From Chloroflexota bacterium (lineage in GTDB: Bacteria > Chloroflexota > Dehalococcoidia > SZUA-161 > SpSt-899): a DNA stretch of 7,295 nt. Within the stretch, counting starts at the first letter, position 1, and every line of letters begins with the position of its first letter. The notes beneath the pieces were generated by a model. It saw only the letters and a program-made list of their open reading frames with translations, did no database searches and was not told the origin of the DNA. Shown here one piece after another: positions 1 to 5,814 of the stretch. The stretch is from contig QLUL01000050.1 in NCBI GenBank assembly GCA_018725425.1, positions 1 through 7,295 on the forward strand, written 5' to 3'. The translations under genes and the position numbers were made by a program.

Positions 1-1
1 T

Positions 2-1159
2 CCCCTCACTTATACCCGACCCAAAGTGATGGTGCCCCTGGCCGGCAGACCTATATTGGAACATCTGGTTCTGGAAATTAAAGAGGCCGGCATAAGAGAC
101 TTTATTTTCGTCGTCGGCTATCGTGATGAGGCGATACGGGGTCGCTTCGGCCACGGCGAGCGCTGGGGGGTGAATATCGATTATGTGACCCAGCGAAAGC
201 AATTGGGTACCGCCGATGCGCTAAGGGCGTTGAGCGGGTTCATTGATGGTAGTTTCCTTTTGGCAAATGGTGATGCTATAATCTGCAGAGAGGATATACG
301 CCAGATAATCGGCCGGGATATGAACACCATGGGCCTGGTGGAGTTGGAAAACACCACTGATATGGGCGTCGTGGAGGTAGCGGAAGGCAAGGTGATACAA
401 ATCCACGAGAAGGTGGAACACCCTCCCACAAAGCTGGTCAACGCCGGCATATATCTGCTCACTCCGGAGATATTCTCCGCCATCTCTGCCACCCACAAAT
501 CATCCCGTGGTGAATATGAGCTGACCGATTCCCTGCAATTGCTGATAGAGTGGGAAATTCCACTCTCTTATGAGATGATCGCTTCCTGGATCAATATCAC
601 TTATCCCTGGGATTTGCTCCGGGCGAACGAAGAGCTGCTGATCAATATCGAGCCGCAGAATCATGGTGCGATAGAGGAGCATGTGGTTTTGAGGGATTCT
701 ATCTCAGTCGGAAAGGGCACCGTGATCCGGTCAGGGTCTTACATCGAAGGGCCGGTGGTCATTGGAGATGATTGTCAGGTAGGTCCGAATTGCTATATTC
801 GCCCCAGCACATCCATCGGAGATCGCTGCCACATCGGCACCGCGGTGGAGGTGAAAAACTCCATCATCATGAGTGACAGCAAGATTCCCCACCATAATTA
901 CATCGGCGATAGCATTATCGGGGAGAGCTGCAATCTCGGAGCGGGCACGAAGGTGGCTAATTTGAGGCTGGACAAGAAGAATATAGAGGTGGGTGGCGTT
1001 GACACCGGCCGACGCAAGCTGGGGGCGATAGTCGGGGATGGGGTGCAGACCGGGATCAACTCCTGCCTCAATGTTGGCTGCAGCATTGGAAATGACAGTA
1101 TCATTGGGCCTGGGGCGGTGGCCCGGGGGGTAATCAGGCCTGGGGCACGGATATTCTAA
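2..1159 (+). CDS. glmU: Bifunctional GlmU-like sugar-1-phosphate nucleotidylyltransferase/acetyltransferase, 5' partial
   Basis: Likely makes UDP-GlcNAc (or a related NDP-sugar) from glucosamine-1-phosphate in the cytoplasm. The frame is open to the left edge: codons from base 2 read PLTYTRPKVMVPLAG, the second half of the nucleotide-binding motif, so about 19 residues including LAAGxGxRL lie upstream. The ATG at 26 is internal. The N-terminal half is a nucleotidyltransferase fold (VVGYRDE, QLGTADALRA, metal-binding NGD near base 270, NAGIYL, YPWDLL). From about base 660 hexapeptide repeats form a left-handed beta-helix. The acetyltransferase site is retained: K-I-P-H-H-N-Y-I-G-D at 881-910, then NLGAGT and TGRRKLGAIVGD. 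This matches the KxxH..YxGD / GAGT pattern of GlmU and of archaeal bifunctional enzymes such as Sulfolobus ST0452. It is the first gene of a run with a paralog and glmS. Family is sure; exact sugar specificity is inferred. Confidence 0.9.
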   Translation, partial: PLTYTRPKVMVPLAGRPILEHLVLEIKEAGIRDFIFVVGYRDEAIRGRFGHGERWGVNIDYVTQRKQLGTADALRALSGFIDGSFLLANGDAIICREDIRQIIGRDMNTMGLVELENTTDMGVVEVAEGKVIQIHEKVEHPPTKLVNAGIYLLTPEIFSAISATHKSSRGEYELTDSLQLLIEWEIPLSYEMIASWINITYPWDLLRANEELLINIEPQNHGAIEEHVVLRDSISVGKGTVIRSGSYIEGPVVIGDDCQVGPNCYIRPSTSIGDRCHIGTAVEVKNSIIMSDSKIPHHNYIGDSIIGESCNLGAGTKVANLRLDKKNIEVGGVDTGRRKLGAIVGDGVQTGINSCLNVGCSIGNDSIIGPGAVARGVIRPGARIF

Positions 1160-1173
1160 ATGTTTGCGAGTTT

Positions 1174-1286
1174 ACGGGTTGAACGGGTTGACGCGTTTGT
1201 GAGTTGACGAGTTGACATGTTCTGCCAGGGACCACAAGTAACGCGCTAACACGTTGAACACGGAAACACGCCAACTCGGAAACACG
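1174..1286. repeat. Intergenic short-word repeat array between the two GlmU-like genes
   Basis: The 151-bp gap 1160-1310 consists largely of short repeated words. The left half is G/T-rich: acgggttga occurs twice in tandem (1174-1182, 1183-1191) and gagttgac twice in tandem (1201-1208, 1209-1216). The right half is A/C-rich: cggaaacacg occurs twice (1261-1270, 1277-1286), with other acacg words around it. The halves are roughly complementary in composition, so the array has a loose mirrored layout around about 1217-1245. No convincing promoter or terminator is visible. It resembles heptamer-type short-sequence repeats of other bacteria; function is unknown. Confidence 0.7.
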
Positions 1287-1300
1287 AAAACTTGTTGAAC

Positions 1301-1304
1301 GGAG
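1301..1304 (+). promoter_or_regulatory. Ribosome binding site fixing a GTG start
   Basis: GGAG lies 6 nt before the GTG at 1311. Starting there gives MERITQAIILAAGEGQR, which includes the complete nucleotide-binding loop. The next in-frame ATG (codon 29) would cut through that motif, so GTG is the real start. Confidence 0.6.
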
Positions 1305-1310
1305 ACGGAA

Positions 1311-2495
1311 GTGGAAAGAATAACTCAGGCGATCATCCTTGCCGCCGGTGAAGGCCAGAGGCTGAAGCCGTTTACCAGACTGTTGCCCAAGGTGATGTTG
1401 CCCATAGCCGGCAATCCCATTCTCCAGTATGTTGTCGAGGCTCTGGCCCAGAATGGCATTCGCCGCATAGTGATGGTTGTCGGCTACCGCAAGGAGCAAG
1501 TCCAGGACTATTTTTCATCGGGGCAAGGGTTCGGCGTGGAGATTAACTATGTCGTTCAACCTCAGCAGCTGGGCACAGCCCATGCCTTGAGACAGGCCAG
1601 GGAGCTGGCCGATGATAGATTCCTCCTGGTTGCAGGTGACAACATCATCGATCCCGGTAGCATTAGGCCACTGGTGAATGCTCGGTCGAATACAATGCTG
1701 ATAAGGACACAAGAGGATGTATCTAAATATGGGGTGGTAATGGTGCAGGATGGCCTGGTCAGGGAGGTCATCGAAAAGCCGCTGGAGAAGATCAGCAATC
1801 AGGTAAACACCGGGATATACGCCTTCAACAGAGAGGTTTTCGATTTTCTCGATGATGAGGTCAAGTTAACATCGGTTATCCAAAGAATGATCGCCCAGGG
1901 CTGTGATATCCTTGCCCTGGAAACGGGCGGGACCTGGTTGGATGCGGTGTATCCCTGGGACATCTTGAAGCTAAACAACCTTATCTTAAGCAGAATCTCC
2001 CCCAGCCTGGGGGGGACCATCGAGGACGGTGCGGTAATAAAGGGGGCGGTCTCAATAGGAGATGGAACCATCATCAGGTCAAACTGCTACATCGTGGGAC
2101 CGGCCGTCATCGGTGACGATTGCGAGATCGGGCCCAGCGTGTGTATATTCCCCTCTACCAGCGTAGGAAACGGCGCGGTTATCTCTCCATTCAGTATAGT
2201 AAGGAATACCATCGTCGGCAACAACGTGCTCATTGGGCCAAGCTCCTCTATTCAAGACTCCATTATCGCTCCCGGGACAATCATCGGGAGCCATTTCGCT
2301 GCTCGCAGCGGTGAAGCTGCCATGATGATCGAGGGTGAATATCATCAGGTGAAGATGGGAGCCATCATCGGAAGCTACTCCCAGATCGGGGATAGTGCCA
2401 CCGCACAGCCGGGGGTCATCATCGGCAATCATTGCCGGATAAAGGCGATGAAGGTGATAAGCGAGAACATTCCTGATGGTGGCCTGGTGGTGTAG
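1311..2495 (+). CDS. GlmU-like sugar-1-phosphate nucleotidylyltransferase with beta-helix domain, paralog lacking the acetyltransferase motif
   Basis: A 394-residue paralog of the preceding gene with a GTG start. The complete N-terminal nucleotidyltransferase signature is present: LAAGEGQRL (10-18), PKVMLPIAG (26-34), VVGYRKE (56-62), QLGTAHALRQA (86-96), the metal-binding GDN (109-111), EKP, NTGIYAF and the YPWDILKLN element. Residues from about 235 to the end are hexapeptide repeats of a left-handed beta-helix. At the place where its neighbour has KxxHHNYIGD and GAGT, this protein reads SSSIQDSIIAPGT and then SHFAARSGEAAM, so the catalytic histidine of GlmU-type acetyltransferases is not seen. 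It probably transfers a nucleotide to a sugar-1-phosphate (UDP- or dTDP-type product), with the helix serving oligomerisation, regulation or a different transfer. The stop codon lies 2 nt before the glmS start, so the two are almost certainly cotranscribed and translationally coupled. Substrate is not determinable from sequence. Confidence 0.9.
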   Translation: MERITQAIILAAGEGQRLKPFTRLLPKVMLPIAGNPILQYVVEALAQNGIRRIVMVVGYRKEQVQDYFSSGQGFGVEINYVVQPQQLGTAHALRQARELADDRFLLVAGDNIIDPGSIRPLVNARSNTMLIRTQEDVSKYGVVMVQDGLVREVIEKPLEKISNQVNTGIYAFNREVFDFLDDEVKLTSVIQRMIAQGCDILALETGGTWLDAVYPWDILKLNNLILSRISPSLGGTIEDGAVIKGAVSIGDGTIIRSNCYIVGPAVIGDDCEIGPSVCIFPSTSVGNGAVISPFSIVRNTIVGNNVLIGPSSSIQDSIIAPGTIIGSHFAARSGEAAMMIEGEYHQVKMGAIIGSYSQIGDSATAQPGVIIGNHCRIKAMKVISENIPDGGLVV

Positions 2496-2497
2496 CT

Positions 2498-4441
2498 ATG
2501 TGCGGAATTATCGCCTATGCTGGCTATAAGGAGTGCCAGCCGATCCTGCTCGAATCGCTCAAGAGATTGGAGTACCGCGGTTACGACTCCTGCGGCATTG
2601 CTGTACGAGTCGAGAGTCGAAAGTCACGTAGGGGTCGGATTAATCCGACCCCTACTATTGAGGTATATAAGGACGTAGGCCGAGTGGGGGATCTGGCGAA
2701 GAGCTTCCCTCAGATCCAAGGCTTAAAGGGCGGGGGGAGGGGGACTCCAGTTGACGGGCAAGATGCCCGTCCTACCAGACTCCAGACTCCAGGCTCCGGC
2801 TTGGGAATCGCCCATACCCGGTGGGCCACTCACGGTGAGGTATCCAAATCAAATGCCCATCCTCATCTCGATTGCAGCGGCAGGATCGCCGTGGTGCATA
2901 ACGGAGTGATCGAGAACTTCCAGAGCCTCAGGGACGAGCTAACCCGGGAAGGTCATCACTTCAGTTCCGAGACCGACACCGAGGTCATCCCCCATCTGAT
3001 CGAGAGATACTATGACGGAGATCTGGAGGGAGCGGTGACCAGAGCTCTGGCAGATGTAAGGGGAACCTACGCCATTATCGTGCTGGCAGCGGGGCATAAA
3101 AAGCTTGTTGCTGCACGGAGGGAGAGTCCGTTGATAATCGGGATAGGAGACAGGGAGAATTTTGTAGCCTCGGATGTGGCGGCGGTGTTGGATTATACCG
3201 ACAGGGTAATCTATCTCGAAGACGGCGATATCGCTCTCGTATCGGAGGGGAGCATCAGCATCACGAGTCGAGAGTCGGGGAGGGGGACTCCAGACTCCAG
3301 ACTCCAGACCCTGGACTATCGACCGGTGCAACGAGAGGAGCAGGTGATTCCCTGGAGCCTGGAGGAGGCTCAGAAAGGCGGGTATGAGCACTTCATGCTT
3401 AAGGAGATCCACGAGCAGCCCAAAGCCATCGAAAACACCCTTAGTGGCCACATTTCGCTTATCGAGCGCACTGTAAGCCTGAATGTTCGGAAAGAAGCGG
3501 GACTGGAAGATATAGTCTTAGTGGCCTGCGGAACCTCGTCTCATGCTGCCTTGATCGCGGAATACGTTATCGGCAAGCTCTGTCATCTTCCCGTGAGGGT
3601 GAAGGTGGCCTCGGAGTTCAACTGTCACGAAATGGCACTGGAGAAGACCTGGGTATGGGGCATCAGCCAATCAGGAGAGACCCTTGATACGCTGCGGGCC
3701 ATCAAGAAAGCCCGGACGCTCGGATGCGCCACCCTGGCCATTACTAACGTTCCCGGAAGCAGCATCACTCGCATCGCCGAGCAGGTCTTTTACACCCGGG
3801 CAGGGCCCGAGATAGGGGTAGCGGCGACCAAGACCTTTCTCACTCAGTTAGTGGCACTATATCTGTTGGCCTTCTCCTTTGCCTCACCGGATATCATGAA
3901 CGCTGAGGGCCTGATAGAAGGGCTCAGGTTGCTTCCCTCAAGAGTGCGCCAGGTGCTGGATGGTGCGGAAGGGATTATCCCGCACGCGAGGCACTTATCG
4001 CGATATGATAATGCCTTTTTTATCGGACGCGGACTCAATTACCCGGTGGCTATGGAGGGAGCCTTGAAGCTGAAGGAGATCTCCTATATTCACGCCGAAG
4101 CCTATGCCGCGGGAGAACTCAAGCACGGACCATTCGCCCTGCTTGGCCCGAGTACTCCCGTTGTCGCCATGGCAACGAGGGATGATACCTACGAGCCGAT
4201 GCTGACCAGCATAAAAGAGATTAAGGCTCGGGGGTCACAGGTCATTGCATTGGCTGAGGAGGGCGACGAGGATATCGAGCAGTTTGTCGATGCGGTCATT
4301 CGCATTCCACCGATTGACCCCTTATTCTCCCCTTTCTTGAATTCGGTGGCGCTGCAGCTCCTGGCTTACTATGCGGCCAAGGAGCGTGGTTGCCCCATCG
4401 ATCTGCCAGCTAATCTGGCCAAGAGCGTAACCGTGCCATAA
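2498..4441 (+). CDS. glmS: Glutamine-fructose-6-phosphate aminotransferase (isomerizing) with three in-frame repeat-derived insertions
   Basis: Cytoplasmic enzyme making glucosamine-6-phosphate from fructose-6-phosphate and glutamine, the first step to UDP-GlcNAc. The class II glutaminase domain (about 1-290) has the nucleophile Cys2 after the initiator Met, RGYDS (27-31), HTRWATHG (106-113), the oxyanion pair Asn135-Gly136 and ETDTE (158-162). Two SIS isomerase domains follow (about 325-465 and 498-637), with ACGTSSHA near 342-349, SQSGET (390-395), EGALKLKEISYIHAEAYAAGELKHGP and a C-terminal LAKSVTV tail ending in Pro rather than the usual Glu. Length is 647 against 609 in E. coli. The excess lies in three hydrophilic segments: about 37-53, 79-101 and 256-272. 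All are encoded by repeat DNA and placed in glutaminase-domain loops, and every active-site motif I can see is intact, so the enzyme is probably functional. There is no room for a glmS ribozyme because the start is 2 nt after the previous stop. Confidence 0.97.
   Translation: MCGIIAYAGYKECQPILLESLKRLEYRGYDSCGIAVRVESRKSRRGRINPTPTIEVYKDVGRVGDLAKSFPQIQGLKGGGRGTPVDGQDARPTRLQTPGSGLGIAHTRWATHGEVSKSNAHPHLDCSGRIAVVHNGVIENFQSLRDELTREGHHFSSETDTEVIPHLIERYYDGDLEGAVTRALADVRGTYAIIVLAAGHKKLVAARRESPLIIGIGDRENFVASDVAAVLDYTDRVIYLEDGDIALVSEGSISITSRESGRGTPDSRLQTLDYRPVQREEQVIPWSLEEAQKGGYEHFMLKEIHEQPKAIENTLSGHISLIERTVSLNVRKEAGLEDIVLVACGTSSHAALIAEYVIGKLCHLPVRVKVASEFNCHEMALEKTWVWGISQSGETLDTLRAIKKARTLGCATLAITNVPGSSITRIAEQVFYTRAGPEIGVAATKTFLTQLVALYLLAFSFASPDIMNAEGLIEGLRLLPSRVRQVLDGAEGIIPHARHLSRYDNAFFIGRGLNYPVAMEGALKLKEISYIHAEAYAAGELKHGPFALLGPSTPVVAMATRDDTYEPMLTSIKEIKARGSQVIALAEEGDEDIEQFVDAVIRIPPIDPLFSPFLNSVALQLLAYYAAKERGCPIDLPANLAKSVTVP
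2605..2655. repeat. Insertion 1 in glmS: shared 15-bp word plus perfect 28-bp palindrome
   Basis: The 15-bp word acgagtcgagagtcg (2605-2619) recurs exactly at 3263-3277. It is followed by a perfect, loop-less palindrome at 2628-2655: left arm gtaggggtcggatt, right arm its exact reverse complement, centred between 2641 and 2642. The segment is read through in frame as residues 37-53, rich in Arg, Ser, Pro and Thr. Compared with E. coli GlmS this adds about 11 residues between the GIAV strand and the EVYKDVGRV strand. It has the form of a transposed or amplified palindromic element. Confidence 0.9.
2734..2797. repeat. Insertion 2 in glmS: 7-bp tandem repeat interrupted by an inverted-repeat cassette
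   Basis: The 17-bp word ggggagggggactccag (2734-2750) recurs exactly at 3277-3293. The 7-bp unit actccag occurs at 2744-2750, 2779-2785 and 2786-2792, with a degenerate copy after that. Between the first and second units lies a cassette of about 25-28 bp holding an 8-bp inverted repeat, gacgggca (2753-2760) and tgcccgtc (2764-2771), around a 3-nt loop. It is read in frame as residues 79-101. By alignment with E. coli GlmS it adds about 23 residues just before the GIAHTRWATHG active-site strand. Confidence 0.9.
3263..3307. repeat. Insertion 3 in glmS: shared words plus three tandem 7-bp repeats
   Basis: The 15-bp word of insertion 1 (3263-3277) is followed directly by the 17-bp word of insertion 2 (3277-3293) and three perfect tandem actccag units (3287-3293, 3294-3300, 3301-3307). 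The left half carries gagtc words and the right half gactc words, giving a loose inverted layout. It is read in frame as residues 256-272, adding about 14 residues to the loop before the linker to the isomerase domain. It looks like the uninterrupted form of insertion 2. Confidence 0.88.
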
Positions 4442-4490
4442 GAGATGACTATGAGCAGCATGGAATAGGAACTCGCCAAGGAGGATAACC

Positions 4491-4898
4491 ATGAAAAAGA
4501 CTCGCTCCAGGAGGATTTGGCGCATCGTTTTACTTGTCATCGCGGTTGTTGTGGCTTTCGTTCTCATCGGTGGGGGCCTCTTCTACTATGATCTGACCAG
4601 AGGACCACTCCCACAGCATGATGGAGAACTCGTGGTCGAGGGATTGATCGATACCGTGGAGATCCTGCGCGATCAGTGGGATATCCCTCATATCTATGCC
4701 AGGAACATGCATGACCTGTTCTTTGCCCAGGGATTTACACAGGCCCAGGATCGCTGGTGGCAGATGGAATTCTGGCGGCACCTCGGAAGCGGCAGGATCG
4801 GGAAACTCGTCGGCAAGAGTGATGACATGCTTCAGGCAGATATCTTTATGGACATCAATCTAGTCACAAGCTACCCCCCTCGTGGGGGTAGTAATTGA
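4491..4898 (+). pseudogene. Truncated penicillin acylase family (Ntn hydrolase) N-terminal fragment
   Basis: Intact start with a strong AAGGAGG (4478-4484) 6 nt before the ATG. Positively charged residues 2-11 and a hydrophobic segment at about 12-33 form a signal peptide or membrane anchor. What follows is the start of a penicillin amidase/acylase (PF01804-type) alpha chain: VEILRDQWDIPHIYA (56-70), HDLFFAQGFTQAQDRWWQME (74-93) and a GSGRIGKLVG element. Family-like sequence ends near residue 123; the last 12 codons run through a GC-rich hairpin and stop. Family members are usually well over 600 residues and self-cleave at a Ser that becomes the N-terminus of the beta chain. That serine and the whole beta chain are absent, so no activity is expected. 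The break is probably a deletion or an element scar. It lies 49 bp after glmS and faces the exporter genes convergently. Confidence 0.85.
4871..4891. repeat. GC-rich inverted repeat at the acylase truncation point
   Basis: Perfect 8-bp arms ctaccccc (4871-4878) and gggggtag (4884-4891) around a 5-nt loop. The stem sits exactly where penicillin-acylase similarity ends, and the truncated frame stops at 4896-4898. The outer arm resembles the ends of the glmS palindrome (gtagggg and cccctac). No T-run follows, so a classical intrinsic terminator is not supported, although it lies between convergent genes. Confidence 0.75.
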
Positions 4899-5082
4899 CC
4901 ACATTCATTGCAGATCATCACACCTACCCACGGTCCAAAACTCGGCTTTTCTACCGCCTTTGCAGGAGTCTCTACAAGTTATCACTTCGGCAACAGTCTG
5001 TCGATCTCTGGGGAGGGGATTGACTGCTGAACGCTGCGGATCTAGACAAAGTAGGTCTTGGGGATGGGGAAGCCACAACTGG
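4899..5082. other. Non-coding stretch between convergent genes
   Basis: No recognisable gene or continuation of the penicillin acylase in any frame. Only short frames with no family resemblance occur. I see no clear intrinsic terminator for either flanking transcript. It may be debris left by the event that truncated the acylase gene. Confidence 0.5.
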
Positions 5083-5811
5083 TCAAATCATCTTCTCAAT
5101 TCGCCAGTGGTAGAGAGCCACCGAGCTCAGGAATAGTGCCGCTATCCAGAGAAACACAGCACCGAGCTCTGGGTGGAACTGGCTTAAAGGCGCACCCTCG
5201 AGGATGCCCAGAATCACCCCAGATAGGTGATAAACTGGATTATGGCCTGCTACTCCCTCTACTATAGTTCCTTCGAATCTACCTCCCCTATTCCAGTCAG
5301 AAACTTGGAATAGCATCATAGAGGTGAAAATGGCACTGCCAACGGTCGAGAAGACACTTTTTGATATCACGGCGAAGTTGAGCCCCAGTGCGAGAGCGAA
5401 CAGCACCCCGATAAGAAGAACGATCAGCAAGTCCAGCCAGGAGCCGGGGATGGTGATGCGATAAATAAACATCATGACGAATACGATGCCCACCATAATG
5501 CCTAACCTGGCGAACGTGTCCAGGGCCACGCCCAGGAGAAACCCCGTCTTGGTGATAGGCATAATAAGTATTCGCTTCAAGGTGCCGCTGCGGCGCATAT
5601 CCATTACGGTCGATCCAACACTAGTGCAGCCGATGATGAGCATGAAGAAATAAGTAACGAGGGCGATCCTAGCCGCCCTCTCCGCCATCTCCACTACTCC
5701 TATATTCTGGAGTACTACGAACCCTACTGGTAATGCAACCATAAAGAGGAGACCCATTTTATCCCTGATTACGTCTTTCAAGGTATATCGGGCAAGAATT
5801 AGCGGTTTCAT
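5083..5811 (-). CDS. ABC-2 type exporter permease (DrrB-like)
   Basis: A 242-residue integral membrane protein forming the channel of an exporter powered by the adjacent ATPase. About six hydrophobic segments are visible: roughly 19-38, 48-69, 90-117, 124-149, 153-171 and 214-235. After the second comes the ABC-2 hallmark MRRSGTLKRILIMPITKTGFLLG (72-94), a cytoplasmic loop that contacts the ATPase. The NPVYHLSGVI stretch before the last helix matches the usual NPLTY-type element of the family. The start codon lies 3 nt after the ATPase stop and is preceded by a G-rich AAGGGGG at about 8 nt, so the two genes form one transcript. Length is at the short end for the family but no motif appears missing. 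The substrate (drug, lipid, peptide or polysaccharide) cannot be read from the sequence. Confidence 0.87.
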   Translation of the reverse strand: MKPLILARYTLKDVIRDKMGLLFMVALPVGFVVLQNIGVVEMAERAARIALVTYFFMLIIGCTSVGSTVMDMRRSGTLKRILIMPITKTGFLLGVALDTFARLGIMVGIVFVMMFIYRITIPGSWLDLLIVLLIGVLFALALGLNFAVISKSVFSTVGSAIFTSMMLFQVSDWNRGGRFEGTIVEGVAGHNPVYHLSGVILGILEGAPLSQFHPELGAVFLWIAALFLSSVALYHWRIEKMI

Positions 5812-5814
5812 GTT

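Noticed and set aside
1212..1241. Possible promoter for the second GlmU-like gene: perfect TTGACA at 1212-1217
   Set aside because: The hexamer is part of the gagttgac repeat, and no acceptable -10 is found at 16-18 bp (best are caagta and aagtaa).
1174..1286. CRISPR array
   Set aside because: Words are only 8-10 bp, directly adjacent or irregularly spaced, with no regular spacers and no cas genes.
1134..1499. 121-codon minus-strand frame across the intergenic repeats
   Set aside because: It overlaps the ends of both GlmU-like genes in antisense, and its repetitive peptide (VNSQT/QPV) is just translation of the tandem DNA words.
2496..2497. glmS ribozyme/riboswitch upstream of glmS
   Set aside because: Only 2 nt separate glmS from the previous gene, so there is no leader to hold it.
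2939..3451. 170-codon minus-strand frame opposite glmS
   Set aside because: Shadow of the glmS coding sequence, with no domain features.
4871..4918. Minus-strand mini-frame MICNECGQLLPPRGG with a CxxC pair
   Set aside because: Only 15 codons, ends inside the hairpin, has no ribosome binding site and no second metal-binding pair; chance is the simplest explanation.
4882..5267. Two plus-strand frames (4882-5136 and 5058-5267)
   Set aside because: No family resemblance and low-complexity composition; both run partly antisense to the well-supported permease gene.
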